Positions 1 through 13,324 of a DNA stretch of 64,000 bases are shown here, piece after piece. A program made the translations under genes and the position numbers. This DNA comes from Candidula unifasciata (taxonomy: Eukaryota > Mollusca > Gastropoda > Stylommatophora > Geomitridae), in NCBI GenBank assembly GCA_905116865.2, contig CAJHNH020000495.1, positions 124,001 to 188,000 of the forward strand, written 5' to 3'. Every line of letters starts with the position of its first letter. Positions within the stretch are counted from its first letter, which is position 1. The notes under the pieces are model-generated. The model saw only the letters and a program-made list of their open reading frames with translations. It made no database searches and was not told where the DNA came from.

Positions 1-1
1 T

Positions 2-2338
2 AATAAAACTTGGAGGTCAAGCAAACTTCCAAGGGCATGGAGGAATGCATATATCATCCCCATCCTTAAAACCAAAAAGCCTCCAGATGACCCCAAAAGC
101 TACCGCCCGATATCCTTAACATCATGCTTGGGCAAAGTTGCAGAAAGAATGATAAACAGGCGCTTATATTGGTTCCTTGAGAGTTCTGGTGTTCTATGCC
201 ATGAACAGGCAGGCTTCAGAACCAACAGCTGCACAGAAGACCAGCTGTTCAGACTGACACAAAGAATACATGATGGCTTCCAGAATAAGAAACACACAGT
301 GGCAGTCTTTGTCGATCTCCAGCAGGCCTATGACAGAGTATGGAGAAAAGGTCTCCTGATGAAGATGATGAGCATAGGAATACATGGCAGATTGTATAAC
401 TGGGTGAAATACTTCCTGATAGATAGAACAATCCAGACTAAGATGCACAACGCAATCTCTTCTAAAGAAGTCTTGGAGGAGGGCTTGCCACAAGGCTCAT
501 CATTGAGCTGTACACTATTCCTAATCTTTATCAATGACCTGCCAGAACAAATCAAGGCCGAAAAAGCCTTGTACGCTGATGACCTAGCAATATGGCAGAG
601 TCATGAAAATGTGGAAAGTGGAGCCCAAAGACTGAATGGAGACCTTAGAAGACTGCATGATTACTGCCAAAGATGGAAACTCAAGATTAACTGTGCGAAG
701 ACGGTCTACACAATCTTTACCAAAAGCCACCAAGTAGCAAGGAAGAATATTAACCTGAGGTTAGACAAACACCAAGTGATGAAAGAAGAGCATCCCACAT
801 ACCTTGGAGTCACACTTGACCCGCAGCTCAGCCTCAAGAACCATATTAAAAACATCAGGAATAAGGCATTGAGGCGGTTACAGTTATTAAAGAGACTTGC
901 AGGTACATCATGGGGATCAGACAAGGAAACTCTGAGGGGCTTATACCTAGGATATGTTCGCTCTGTGATAGAGTACAACAACTCACTGCTTACAACTTGT
1001 TCCAAAACTAACCTAGAGACTCTTGACGGAGTACAAAATAATGCCCTCCGATTAATCTGCGGAGCTATGCAGTCTACACCAACTGCTGCATGTGAAATCC
1101 ATACAAATGTGGAACCCCTCGGGTTGCGGAGAGAAAAAGCCACTTTAGAAATTTATGAAAGATGCGTTAGGAAAAATCGTAACCATCCTAATAGACATCT
1201 TGTAGAAAACTGGGAACCCAAACAAAGAATAAAGCACAAATCGGTTTTACACTGTGTTAATGAAATTCAGGACAGATACCACCTCCCAGAAAGACGTCAA
1301 GGAATTCAGAATGTTGCAAAAAACCTACCACCACATGCTCGCTTTAAAGCTCCAGAAGTCCAAACTAAATTGGTAGGCGAGGAAACCAAACAGTCCGACC
1401 CAATCGCTCTTATGAACTCATCACTAAAGACCGTTGATTCTTACCCCCAAGAATGGATACATGTCTATACTGATGGATCAGCATTTAAAGCTACCATTAA
1501 AGCAGGTTACGGAATCTACATAGGTTATCCCGATGGATCTGTTGAAGAGATTTTTGATGCATGCGGGGAATTCTGTTCAAACTATGAAGCTGAAATAATT
1601 GCACTGGAAACAGCAGTATACCACCTAAAGACTGTAATGGATGTTTACCCCTCAAAGGTCCAAAATATTGTCATCTTCACAGATTCAATGTCTGCCCTTC
1701 AAGCTCTGGAGGGCAATGAACGCTGCAGAACTGACATAGCCAAGATAATCCTGGATGCCGATCAGCTTATTACCTCATACAACATCAGAATAGTGATGCA
1801 GTGGATTCCAGGTCACTCCGGCACACCAGGTAATGACAGAGCTGACAGATTGGCAAAGAAAGGAGCAACACAAGAACAACCACCTACAGCGACAACCCTC
1901 CAGACAGCAAAAACACTGATAAGAGCTATAAACAAAGAGACTTGGTTGAACAGATGGGCCATGGGAGACACTGGAAGAGAGGTTTATAGACATATGTCTG
2001 GCCCTGATCCTAATGACAGCATTAACCATCTAACAAGAAGGGACCAGGCCACCATCTTCAGACTTAGAACGCAACATACTCCACTCAATGGACACCTAAA
2101 CAGAATACAGCCACAACACTCCCCAGAGTGCCAGCTATGTAACTACCCCTACGAAACTGTTGAACACCATCTCTTTGAGTGCCCAAAACTCAGTGAGACA
2201 AGAAGAACGCTACTCCCTCCGAGACCAGACAAGTGGAACACCTTGTACGGAGGAAAAGAACAGCTTGTGAAAACATGCAAATTCCACTACATGGCATTGG
2301 GCCAAAGGGCGAAAGCTCATGCGCCGCTGGATCGATAA
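2..2338 (+). mobile_element. I-like LINE ORF2, 3' part (reverse transcriptase + RNase H)
   Basis: The frame is open from the window edge to the TAA at 2336-2338, so the 5' part (endonuclease and early RT) lies outside the window. Counting from the ATG at 128, RT motif A is FVDLQQAYD with Asp63, motif B is GLPQGSSLS near 119-127, and motif C is YADD at 149-152. RNase H follows at roughly residues 445-570 with all four acidic positions visible (YTDGS, NYEAEII, FTDSMSAL, GNDRADRLAK). Near the C terminus is a CX2C-X8-H-X4-C knuckle (CQLC...HHLFEC). RT followed by RNase H and a C-terminal CCHC is typical of I-group LINEs. There are no stops or frameshifts and the catalytic residues are kept, which suggests a young copy. 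Clade placement is by domain order only. Confidence 0.93.
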
Positions 2339-2352
2339 CAACAACAACAACT
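2336..2352 (+). repeat. (CAA)n-type 3' tail of the I-like LINE
   Basis: The stop codon runs straight into a short AACAACAACAAC tract. Simple-repeat tails right after ORF2 are usual for I-like elements, so this most likely marks the 3' end of the insertion. There is essentially no 3' UTR. Confidence 0.6.
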
Positions 2353-2806
2353 CGCTCCCTAAGGCTCCTCACAATGTCTAGCTGGTCATATTTGCAGAAA
2401 TGTCCAGGAATGCCAGTAACACAAGGTTTGATATGACCTGCCAAAGCAGACAAAACCAAGATGAAAAATGAGTATTTTTAAAGCGATAGTATAAATATTG
2501 GTAACTACCATTGGGGGGGGGGGGGGGGTGGTCAGATTTTTGTAGTATGTTCTGATTAAAGTTTAAAATAAAGAGATCAAATTATCTTATGGAGGAAAAT
2601 TAAGAGACGTCGTTACATACGCACAGGGCGTCGCTTGGGACTGAAAGAGTCAAAGGAAAGTTGGCATGTATTGTTGTAGTTTACAGCTAGGCTGTGATTT
2701 CTATGTAATTCAGCCCACTACATTCAATTTCATCAAAAAGCACAATTTGTCATAATTAGTCAACACAGCAGAGCACAGGAACACACGAAACAAACAGCTA
2801 AAAATT
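2353..2806. other. Intergenic, no gene; poly-G run and a lone piggyBac-like terminus
   Basis: AT-rich sequence with a G run at about 2514-2528. At 2624-2650 the sequence TTGGGACTGAAAGAGTCAA closely resembles the right terminus of the piggyBac-type element at 48968-49111, with TCAA in place of TTAA. I see no matching left end, so it may be a decayed solo terminus. Confidence 0.4.
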
Positions 2807-3022
2807 CCTGTGTGGGTTCCGGGGCCCTATTATAGGGAAAACAAGAATTGTACATCTGCCTGAGAGGCAAGGAACCAGCAGCCTGCATAAAAATGAGTCA
2901 GATCTGTAAAACAGATACACGCGCAACACTCAAGTTCTGGAACAGAACTGTAGTCTAGACGTGGATGAACAACCAGAACTTTCCGCCAGAGTTCACAGCT
3001 GGTGTTCGCAAAGAAGAAATAC
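2807..3022 (+). mobile_element. SINE-like repeat A, copy 1 (internal deletion)
   Basis: Shares with the reference copy at 18488-18772 the head TGTGGGTTCCGGGGCCCTAT, then CTGCCTGAGAGGCAAGGAACC, a GATCTGTAAAACAGAT segment and CAGAACTTTCCGCCAGAGTT, ending in AAAGAAGAA. It lacks about 60 bp after the head that full copies have. Family A occurs about ten times in this window on both strands and ends in (GAA)n. Confidence 0.75.
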
Positions 3023-3204
3023 CTAAAATACCAGCACAAACAACAACAGGGCTCCATGACACATGTCATCAGTTCTCGTTATGCCTAGTGGCACATAAGG
3101 CTTCAGAGAGAACTTTTCATGCTTTCCTGTCCTGTGCAATCTTCAGTGCAGTTTTCCATGTTAAAGATGCCACACTCAGGTCACTTTCCATCGTTCGTCT
3201 CCAT

Positions 3205-3235
3205 GTTGTTTTTGCCCCCCCCCCCCCCCCCCACC
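3205..3235 (+). repeat. Poly-C tract
   Basis: An almost pure C run of about 20 bases within non-coding sequence. Its length is likely unstable and hard to assemble. Confidence 0.8.
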
Positions 3236-3439
3236 TATTTTCTCTTTCCCTCTGATGTCCATGTGACAGCTATTTTGGCAGGTATATCATAACGTAGCCA
3301 AGCCATTTCCATCTTCTCTTGGTTATCATACTGTCTAAAGTTTCTTGGTTTGTGACTTGAAGTAGTTTAGTGTTTGAGATTGTATGTGGCCAGAAAATTT
3401 TGATAATTCTACGTAGACATGTGAGGTGGACTGCGTGGA

Positions 3440-3645
3440 TTTTTGTCGTGGTATGGGACGTCGCAGGTCGACCCAGCCTAAAATGGGTACCAGGATGGGC
3501 TGTCCTGGGAAAGTAAAGACAGCCGGCGTAATGCTGACCACATTACCCACAGAGTGCTGATGGTCTGTAAAAATATGGGACGCTCTGCCCATATGCCCGA
3601 TGCGCCGAAAGGCGTGAAAAGGGAACTTTACTTTCTTTACTTACT
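3440..3645 (+). mobile_element. SINE-like repeat B, copy 1 (core and tail)
   Basis: Contains the family B core GTCGACCCAGCC, ATGGGTACC, AAGTAAAGACAGCCGGCGTAATGCTGACCACATT (read in pieces) and a tail ending in TTTACTTTCTTTACTT. The same order is found in inverted orientation at 57325-57572 and 21590-21775. The copy at 57.3 kb also has a tRNA-like head, which is why I treat family B as a SINE. Confidence 0.6.
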
Positions 3646-4060
3646 TAAGTGAGGTGGAAGGTGGACAGTTTGTGTACATCCGTTTTGGTCATTCTCAAGC
3701 ATTCTGCTCCATAAAGGAGAACTGGCAAAATGATGCTCTTGTAGAGTCAGAGTTTCGATCCTCTGCGGTAATTGTTAGATTTCCAGATTTGCCTCATCCT
3801 TCCAAAAGCAGTTCTAGCTTTGTTCAGGCGTGACTGTATGTCTTCCTCTGTCCCTCCCAGTAGGGATACTACACTGACAACATATGTGAAATATTCTACA
3901 TTTTCAAGTGACTGGTTACTTATGATCACTGGTTGTTGGTTTGGACTGTTTGTCATGATCTTAGTTTTCTTTGTATTTATTCTCAGTCCCACCATTTCTG
4001 TTGTGCTGTGTAGTCTGTTTCTTTTCTCTTGTATATGTTCAACAGAACACATGTAACAAA
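3645..4060 (-). pseudogene. Decayed LINE reverse-transcriptase fragment
   Basis: On the minus strand the translation shows GLRINTKKTKIM, then NVEYFTYVVS, EEDIQSRLNKARTAFGRM and, after a frame change near 3747, LYKSIILPVLLYGAEC. This is the thumb and C-terminal region of a LINE RT. Frameshifts and missing catalytic motifs show it is dead. Confidence 0.75.
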
Positions 4061-4284
4061 CAGTAACAATGACAGCACAAACAACAGCAGGGCTAGTGTT
4101 TCCATTATATTTATTCTTCAACTGTTATCACAAAATAAACACCAGGAGACAGTTACATCATAAAAGCCATAACATTCACAGAGCAAATGTACAACAGTCA
4201 GGTCATTCACAGTAGCAGGCCACAGAACCAACACTCTGTACAGAAAACAAACCGCATCAGTTAAAAAGAACAAAAAATTTGCAG

Positions 4285-4393
4285 GCAATACTCAAGTCAT
4301 GGAACAAGAAACAAGTGTAGAAGTGCAGAAAGAGCCAGGACTTTCTGCCAGAGTTGACAGCTGGTAACATCGAAGAAGAAGAAGAAGAACAAG
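4285..4393 (+). mobile_element. SINE-like repeat A, copy 2 (partial)
   Basis: Only the 3' half is recognisable: ACTCAAGTCATGGAACAAG, CTTTCTGCCAGAGTT, GACAGCTGGT and a GAAGAAGAAGAAGAA tail. It is more diverged than the other copies. Confidence 0.55.
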
Positions 4394-5716
4394 ACAAAAA
4401 AAGAAACAGAGAAAAAGGTGGCACAGTTCCCAGAACATTTGCATGTCAACCTTTAGTCATATGTTCAAATTCCTATTAAAACAGGAAATTTTAAAACACT
4501 GACCTGGGCTTTGAGGTAGACCCAATTGTGTAAACGGGTAGGAAATGTCCTGAGAACTAAACGTGGGTAGCACATTAACTACACCACCCAAGTCCTGGTC
4601 GCTCTACACCCAATACAAACGAGGCTAACATCAGGTAATCAAGTTATTGCATTTCCAACTTCACATATCAAACAGGTCATCGCATAGTTGCCCTATTCCT
4701 GTGCCAATGAAACCTACCGAGAATGTCCATCCCTGCCCACTGTGGAAACACTGACAGAGACTGCAGTCTTAGCACATCCAGTAGCATACACACACATTAA
4801 ATGGACAAGGCAGCTGTCAGAAGTGTCAACACAAACAGTCAGACATCAGAAATACAGTTCATTATTAATAAAAGCACCAGTTACAACAGATCAGTAGTTG
4901 CACCCATGAATAATCACATAAGGCACCACAAATTCTGTAGCAACAGGCCACTCACCCTGAATTTACAGTTTATGACACAAACAATACTGGATTCTGCTGG
5001 AAAGCATTCGGAATGAAAACTGCAGCTTACAGTGTCACACTGTGCACTTAAAGCAATAGTTGGACAATGAAACTATATCTTTTCTATCTATATATGGAGA
5101 AAAATGCAAAGGCCACCTATTTTCAGAAGCAAAAACCAGGATTCTCCAATGCTAACAACATATACCCACTAACACTCAATGCATGAACAAGGGCTCCTTT
5201 TTTATTTCCATCAAACACCAACCAGTAATGCTCCAATCATATGACGTTGTCCAGAGTTCAACTGTCTGTAACCCTACACATGAGACATGGCAGAAAAACA
5301 AGCAGCACACAATTCTGGGCTCATACTCAGGCATGTGGACAATAGGGTGGTTGTTTTCAACATGCTGATTAATTTTCAGAAATAATTTTAAATATAATCA
5401 GCATAAAGATAGAACACAGAAGTAATGTGTCTCCAATAGCATTCATAATTGCTTAACCATATATATTCTGAATTCTAAAATTTATCCACTTTAGAATTAT
5501 CTTGAATTTGCACTTAAAATTAATCTAAAACACATACTCAGAATCAGTTTATAATCCATCTATGCAATTCACAATTCACCTAAAGCAAACAGTTAGACTT
5601 ATTGTACAAAATACTTTTATAATTAATCTAAAGTATACATTCTGAGAACATAGTTTTAGAATTCACACAGAGCAGAGGTTTCCAAACAGCCCACAGTAGC
5701 CACAGGGCTTCACCAC
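4394..5716. other. Intergenic, no gene seen
   Basis: AT-rich single-copy-looking sequence. The small open frames here have no recognisable composition or domain. The interval ends at the 29-bp minisatellite. Confidence 0.5.
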
Positions 5717-7252
5717 AGTGGGCATACATGCACACACAGTGTCCTAGTGGGCATACATGCACACACAGTGTCCTAGTGGGCATACATGCACACACAGTGT
5801 CCTAGTGGGCATACATGCACACACACAGTGTCCTAGTAGGCATACATGCACACACAGTGTCCTAGTGGGCATACATGCACACACAGTGTCCTAGTAGGCA
5901 TGCATGCACACACAGTGTCCTAGTGGGCATACATGCACACACAGTGTCCTAGTAGGCATGCATGCACACACAGTGTCCTAGTAGGCAGGCATGCACACAC
6001 AGTGTCCTAGTGGGCATACATGCACACACAGTGTCCTAGTGGGCATACATGCACACACACAGTCTCCTAGTGGACATACATGCACACACAGTCTCCTAGT
6101 GGACATACATGCACACACAGTGTCCTAGTGGACATACATGCACACACAGTGTCCTAGTGGGCATACATGCACACACAGTGTCCTAGTGGGCATACATGCA
6201 CACACAGTCTCCTAGTGGACATACATGCACACACAGTCTCCTAGTGGACATACATGCACACACAGTCTCCTAGTGGGCATACATGCACACACAGTGTCCT
6301 AGTGGGCATACATGCACACACAGTCTCCTAGTGGACATACATGCACACACAGTCTCCTAGTGGGCATACATGCACACACAGTGTCCTAGTGGACATACAT
6401 GCACACACAGTGTCCTAGTGGGCATACATGCACACACAGTGTCCTAGTGGGCATACATGCACACACAGTCTCCTAGTGGACATACATGCACACACAGTGT
6501 CCTAGTGGGCATACATGCACACACAGTCTCCTAGTGGACATACATGCACACACAGTGTCCTAGTGGACATACATGCACACACAGTGTCCTAGTGGGCATA
6601 CATGCACACACAGTGTCCTAGTGGGCATACATGCACACACAGTGTCCTAGTGGACATACATGCACACACAGTCTCCTAGTGGACATACATGCACACACAG
6701 TCTCCTAGTGGACATACATGCACACACAGTCTCCTAGTGGACATACATGCACACACAGTGTCCTAGTGGACATACATGCACACACAGTGTCCTAGTGGGC
6801 ATACATGCACACACAGTGTCCTAGTGGGCATACATGCACACACAGTGTCCTAGTGGACATACATGCACACACAGTGTCCTAGTGGGCATGCATGCACACA
6901 CAGTGTCCTAGTGGGCATGCATGCACACACAGTGTCCTAGTGGGCATGCATGCACACACAGTGTCCTAGTGGACATACATGCACACACAGTCTCCTAGTG
7001 GACATACATGCACACACAGTGTCCTAGTGGACATACATGCACACACAGTGTCCTAGTGGGCATGCATGCACACACAGTGTCCTAGTGGGCATGCATGCAC
7101 ACACAGTGTCCTAGTGGGCATGCATGCACACACAGTGTCCTAGTGGGCATACATGCACACACAGTGTCCTAGTGGACATACATGCACACACAGTGTCCTA
7201 GTGGGCATGCATGCACACACAGTGTCATAGTGGGCATGCATGCACACACAGT
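5717..7252 (+). repeat. 29-bp minisatellite, about 53 copies
   Basis: The unit is GGGCATACATGCACACACAG followed by TGTCCTAGT. Variants are ordered: GGGCATAC, GGACATAC, GGGCATGC and GTGTCC versus GTCTCC recur in mixed patterns, implying blockwise amplification. A few units carry an extra CA. No frame crosses it. Confidence 0.97.
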
Positions 7253-7867
7253 GACCTCTTTCTTTATATTAATTTACAAAACATTCTAAACCTAAAAGCC
7301 GCCTGTCCCTTGCCTAAATTTGTCTAGTCAGTGGCGGAAGACTATAGAACTCACTGTGGGTGTGGTCGATCCAAACATATTCTACAAACATCTAGAACCC
7401 ACACACATCCTCAACCCACAAATATCCCAAACCCACTCACATCCACAACTTACAAACATCCAGAACATGTCAACAATCATAACTTTGGAATGTACATTTA
7501 AAATATTTAGAATTAATCTGTCCAGAAACTACAAATACCATTATCAAAATTATCTGCTAACTATTTATATACTTTCATACATATAGAACTAACAAATGAA
7601 TATTGCCAGGAATATAATATTTATCAAAAGTGAGACATGACTTCATTTTACTGAGTTCTATCCCATCAGGCTCAGTTTCTATCTAAGAGCAGGTGGCATT
7701 CTGATGAAACACTGAATGATATACAGGCTGAGTCATGCCCAGACTTCCTTGATGGCTGATCACATTCAACATATACAAATGCTTATAAGACTATTGTAAC
7801 ACATACACACAAGTGCACGAAGAAAACACATAGCTACTAAAAAAAAAAAAAATCCTAAAATCAAAAT
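7253..7867. other. Intergenic, no gene seen
   Basis: AT-rich sequence with a short degenerate CCCACAAACATC-like repetition near 7370-7470 and an A tract near 7838. Nothing codes convincingly. Confidence 0.45.
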
Positions 7868-8106
7868 TTCTGTAATTTAATGAGTTAAATTATAAATTGT
7901 TCAAATTGCACATATGGAATACATTAAGTTTCAGCCAATGAACTGACAGCTTTTTTCTGCTTCTGCGTGCATGACAGTTTTTAGGCACACAGGCTCTCCC
8001 ATCAACTAATAAAAACATCAGATAACTGTGTGTTTCTGTTTTATTTTGAACAGTTTACTTCAGTTATGAACTCTGGTTCTGCACATGTTCTGAAGTACTC
8101 ATCCTT
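7868..8106 (+). repeat. Dispersed repeat F, copy 1 (runs into the 46-bp minisatellite)
   Basis: About 240 bp closely similar to 12112-12352. Shared landmarks are TTCAAATTGCACATAT, TTTCAGCCAATGAACTGACA, CATGACAGTTTTTAGGCA and GTGTGTTTCTGTTTTATTTT. In this copy its last 46 bp have been amplified. Confidence 0.85.
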
Positions 8107-8520
8107 TAGTTATGAACTCTGATTCTGCACATGTTCTGAAGTACTCATCCTTTAGTTATGAACTCTGTTTCTGCACATGTTCTGAAGTGTTCATCTTTCA
8201 GTTATGAACTCTGGTTCTGCACATGTTCTGAAGTACTCATCCTTTAGTTATGAACTCTGATTCTGCACATGTTCTGAAGTACTCATCCTTTAGTTATGAA
8301 CTCTGATTCTGCACATGTTCTGAAGTACTCATCCTTTAGTTATGAACTCTGATTCTGCACATGTTCTGAAGTGTTCATCTTTCAGTTATGAACTCTGGTT
8401 CTGCATATGTTCTGAAGTGCTCATCATTTAGTTATGAACTCTGGTTCTGCATATGTTCTGAAGTGCTCATCCTTTAGTTATGAACTCTGGTTCTTCACAT
8501 GTTCTGAAGTGCTCATCCTG
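8061..8520 (+). repeat. 46-bp minisatellite, 10 copies
   Basis: The unit begins TAGTTATGAACTCTGATTCT and ends GAAGTACTCATCCTT. Copy starts are at 8061 and every 46 bp thereafter to 8475. Variants GATTCT/GGTTCT and GTACTC/GTGTTC/GTGCTC show higher-order blocks. The single-unit state is preserved at 12302-12352. Confidence 0.95.
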
Positions 8521-8681
8521 GTATTTCTGTAGTCAGAGAAACACAAATACTGAAACTAATAAATTCTTCTTTGTCGTTTCCACAGGTAAACATGAGTTTG
8601 CTGCAGGCACAATTTCTTCTCTTCTCTTTTTATCCCCGATACACTTTTTCTAGCCCATGAAAATCAGTTCCTTCACCCCTA

Positions 8682-8976
8682 TGTGGATTCCGAGGCCACA
8701 TTGGGAAGAGGGCAGTGGGGATAGAACCCATAAGCATGTCATAAGAGGGGACTAATTATGTGCTTCCTTTGAAGTCGAAGTGCATCTGTCTGAGGGGCGA
8801 GCAACCAACAGTCTGCATACAAATAAGCCAGATCTGTAAAATAAATATGCATGCAAAACTCAAGTTCTAGGGTCGGGGGGGGGGGGGGGGGGGGGGGGAG
8901 ACCAAAGTCAACAAGTGGACGAACAACTAGAACCTTCCGCTAGAGGTTACAGCCAGTGAATACTAAGAAGAAGAAG
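8682..8976 (+). mobile_element. SINE-like repeat A, copy 3
   Basis: Near full length, with head TATGTGGATTCCGAGGCC, AAGCATGTCATAAGAGG, CATCTGTCTGAGGGGCGAG, a G run of about 22 bases at 8877-8899 inserted in the middle, and CTTCCGCTAGAGGTTACAGC before an AAGAAGAAGAAG tail. Confidence 0.75.
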
Positions 8977-10110
8977 TAGTTCCTGTCCGTTCAGCTGTTC
9001 TAGAAGTTCTCTTCCTGAGCACTCCTGTCGAATCTCCCTTGTCACATGTATATTTGTGTGATCCCACAATGAGGGTTAGGCCAGACTCAGAGCTTCAACG
9101 AAAATGATAGATACAATTTACTGTAACACTGTGTGCAAGACAGGCAAAGCTTACTGACCAGCGTACACGGAGAAACTGATCAAATTCTCTAGTAACTGTG
9201 AAAGGACTTAATTAATCTAGTGGCAAGACCGGATCCGAACTCACCCCCAAATCCACATCATCAACATCCTGGGCGATCATAAGCCTGGCTGACCAGCATG
9301 ACAAGGAAACTAAGCACAACAAAATCTATGACTAGACTGTTCTGTTGAGTGTCCTAGTTTGTGTTGTCTGAGTTCTTTCATGATAACAGACTGACTGCAG
9401 CCACCTCTGCTGTAGACATGAAGTGCATAAGTTTGTGTTGTCTGAGTTTCTTCTGGAGCCTGAGAATGTAAGGCTGCATGGCCATGTCTTGTTTTCAATC
9501 TTGTCAAGAGTCCTGTTTTGTGGTGCTGGATGAGAGAAAGTCGAGTGAATCTACAAGCAAGTGAATGTATGCTCAAGTGTTGATCGTGGTTCCTGAGAAA
9601 ACATGGCCAACTTGTTTAGCCTGATATCTTGGAATGCCGTCTGCTGTCGTGCGAGTGACTCAGACTGGTGAGATTTGAAGTGCAATCAGTTAGAAATATA
9701 CATTTGTATGCGCTGAGCAAGTAACAAATTCTAATGTTCTGTGTGGTTGCATCCTAGACATCTGACCTCTGAAGCACTGACCGGAACAATAAACCAGAAC
9801 TGTTATCAGCTGTTCAGTGCTTCTAAACTTGTGTTTATATTTCAAGTGGTGTGTCAGAGAAGGCTGCATGACTAGTTAGTTATATGGAGGGTAACTTTGC
9901 TATGACACTGTATTATCCATTTTTTATTTTTTAAATGTACAAATAAACAAACTCTGCAGGTTTGGGATTTTGATTTTTGCCTACAACCAAAAAAAAAAAT
10001 GTTTCATGCCTTATCAAACACCAACACCTGGATTTCTGCATAAAGGCCTGGTGCACTAACTATTCCAGCCGCTCCTCCAAATTGTTTACAAAGCCCTAAA
10101 AAAACAAGGC
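8977..10110. other. Intergenic, no gene seen
   Basis: No recognisable coding sequence. A phrase TTTGTGTTGTCTGAGTT appears twice (about 9358 and 9432), which suggests an old local duplication. Confidence 0.4.
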
Positions 10111-10118
10111 TTACTGAT

Positions 10119-11103
<985 letters not shown>

Positions 11104-11260
11104 AACATACAATAAGTGTGATATCAGAATATAAACATATGTCTAACCTTACCCTCAAACATACAATAAGTGTGATATCAGAATATAAACATATGTCTAA
11201 CCTTACCCTTAAACAAACCAAAACTCTGATATCAGGATATGAATTAATGTATATGAATAA
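11104..11260 (+). repeat. 54-bp tandem duplication plus a decayed third copy
   Basis: ATACAATAAGTGTGATATCA recurs at 11107 and 11161. A third, diverged unit (CTGATATCAGGATATGAATT) follows at about 11224. Confidence 0.85.
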
Positions 11261-11494
11261 GACAGCAAATGTGAAATCACTACTGTCTTGTGGAATTTCC
11301 TGTAAGAACAAAGACCATGGCAACAAAACCTGGCAGAAAATTTGGCCAGACAGAGCCCAGAAGGTCAATCTAAATACAGAATTCAAAACACGGCCTAGGT
11401 GGCTCAGTTTAGAAACAGAGCAGGAAATTGATGACTGCCTCTTTTATACTATACATCACTAACTTATTCATAATCAAATCTCTATGTATAAATG

Positions 11495-11700
11495 GAATAT
11501 TTTGAGTACTGTCATCATCATCATGTAGCAGATCCTTTGCAGAACGTTGCTCTCATCATGGTCTGCCTGAAAGAAACTCGGTCTCGCCAGTTCTCCCGCC
11601 TCTGTACTTTTATACTCAAGGAGTCACTTATATCCTGTGCCTATATTCGTGCTGGTCAGCCTCTGCCCCTCCTTCCTGGTGCCATCAGAGTCACTTAAAA
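11495..11700 (-). pseudogene. LINE family C, 3'-terminal ORF2 remnant
   Basis: Parallel in sequence to 27246-27575: CATCATCATGTAGCAG, GCCTGAAAGAAACTCGGTCTC, then the region encoding GRRGRGWPAR on the minus strand. It represents the last ~60 codons of ORF2 with stops. Confidence 0.7.
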
Positions 11701-12111
11701 ACATGAGTTAGTAGTATTGAATCAACTTGGACAGCACTGTCATACATGTATTTCAGAATTATCTTCAGTGTATTCTGCAAGTTACATTCAAATGTTAAGA
11801 ACATGAAGAAAAAATGATCACCAACTTTTAAAAAGTGTGCATGACTTCTAAATTTGAATTGTAAAATTTTATCGGGCCTACTGTTTGCCAGGTAAGCTTT
11901 ATCACACCTGGCAATGTACACATGTCAGCTAACAGCACGGTCATACATATCATACATTGCCTGGATTCTTGACATTGTACATATCATTATCTAAGTCTGT
12001 ACACACCACATGAGGTCTCAGTCAGATATGACTGAACTACTGCATTTCAATAGTTGGTACTACATGTTCTCCGTTAACCCTGAATAATTGGGCGGCATAT
12101 ACAAAACTTTT
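11701..12111. other. Intergenic, no gene seen
   Basis: AT-rich and unremarkable. Confidence 0.4.
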
Positions 12112-12352
12112 GTAATTTAATGAGTGAAATTGTTCAAATTGCACATATAGAATACATTAAGTTTCAGCCAATGAACTGACAGCTTTTTTTCTGAATCTGC
12201 GCGCATGACAGTTTTTAGGCATACAGGCTCTCCCATAAACTAATAATAATGAACCATCAGATAACTGTGTGTTTCTGTTTTATTTTGAACAGTTTACTTT
12301 AGATATGAACTCTGGTTCTGCACATGTTCTGAAGTGCTCATTCTTTAGTTCT
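12112..12352 (+). repeat. Dispersed repeat F, copy 2 (single 46-bp unit)
   Basis: Matches 7868-8106 along its whole length, but the terminal 46-bp module occurs once (12302-12347) followed by unrelated sequence. Confidence 0.85.
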
Positions 12353-13155
12353 GATCTTACACACAGTGCCAAAGATTTCGGACAAATGAGTGCATTGGAG
12401 GGATACCAGCCTTATTTTAGGTAGAGGAAAAACAACCCAAAAATGTAAAGTTACAGCAACATGGCTCGGCTGACAGCTGGTCTAGGAGGGAACCTGTCAG
12501 GGCAACAGATAGAGCAGCAGGGCTTTTTCCAAATGTCTGGGTGTTGCCTTTCCTCTGGAGTAAAAGGCAGACTGACAGAGGGATTGTGTTGCAATACATG
12601 GCCTCTACAGTGCTTCTCAAACTCTGTGCTTTGGAGAGGAACTTCCTCCACTGCCTTAATTGGCTGTGACCCCCATGTCTCTATATAACACAGGACAATA
12701 CTGGTCTCAAAAGAGAAAATGCACTAATGAAACCCGCTACATAAACGTACCCGTAACCATGTACCGTTTAGCATAATCTATTTGTATATTGTCATACTGT
12801 CTCTAATGCTTTTGTTTTATATTGTAAAGTTGTTAATGATTATCTTTCATTTTAATTAACACTTCCTTTTCCTAAATTCAAAGACCTTCCAAAGACTGAT
12901 AAATAGTTTAATATGAAGAAATTTAAGATTTTAAGAAATTAGTAATAGTTGATATAACTGATAACATTAAATACAAACAGTCGGCGTGCAAAGCACAGAA
13001 TAAAAACTATCTGCTGACATTTTCACCCCATTGAAAACCTGTCCTGCACACATACAGGAACCACGGATAATTATTTATTGTTGAGTTTTTCATTGTGAAA
13101 TCTGTTAATTCTCCATTCTGTGAATTGCTGTTTGTGTGTTATTTTAGGTGTTTGT
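12353..13155. other. Intergenic, no gene seen
   Basis: Small overlapping open frames near 12417-12688 on both strands have no recognisable product. The rest is AT-rich. Confidence 0.4.
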
Positions 13156-13298
13156 AATTGTTACTAGTGAGATGTACACAATATAGATATGTGGAATTGT
13201 TACTAGTGAGATGTACACAATATAGATATGTGGAATTGTTACTAGTGAGATGTACACAATATAGATATGTGGAATTGTTACTAGTGAGATGTACACAA
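13156..13298 (+). repeat. 39-bp tandem repeat, 4 copies
   Basis: ATTGTTACTAGTGAGATGTA starts at 13157, 13196, 13235 and 13274. The copies are almost identical. Confidence 0.95.
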
Positions 13299-13324
13299 AA
13301 ATATTTCAGCGAGTTTACAGGCAT

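Noticed and set aside
5717..7252. CRISPR-like array
   Set aside because: Units are contiguous 29-bp repeats with no unique spacers, in a eukaryotic genome.
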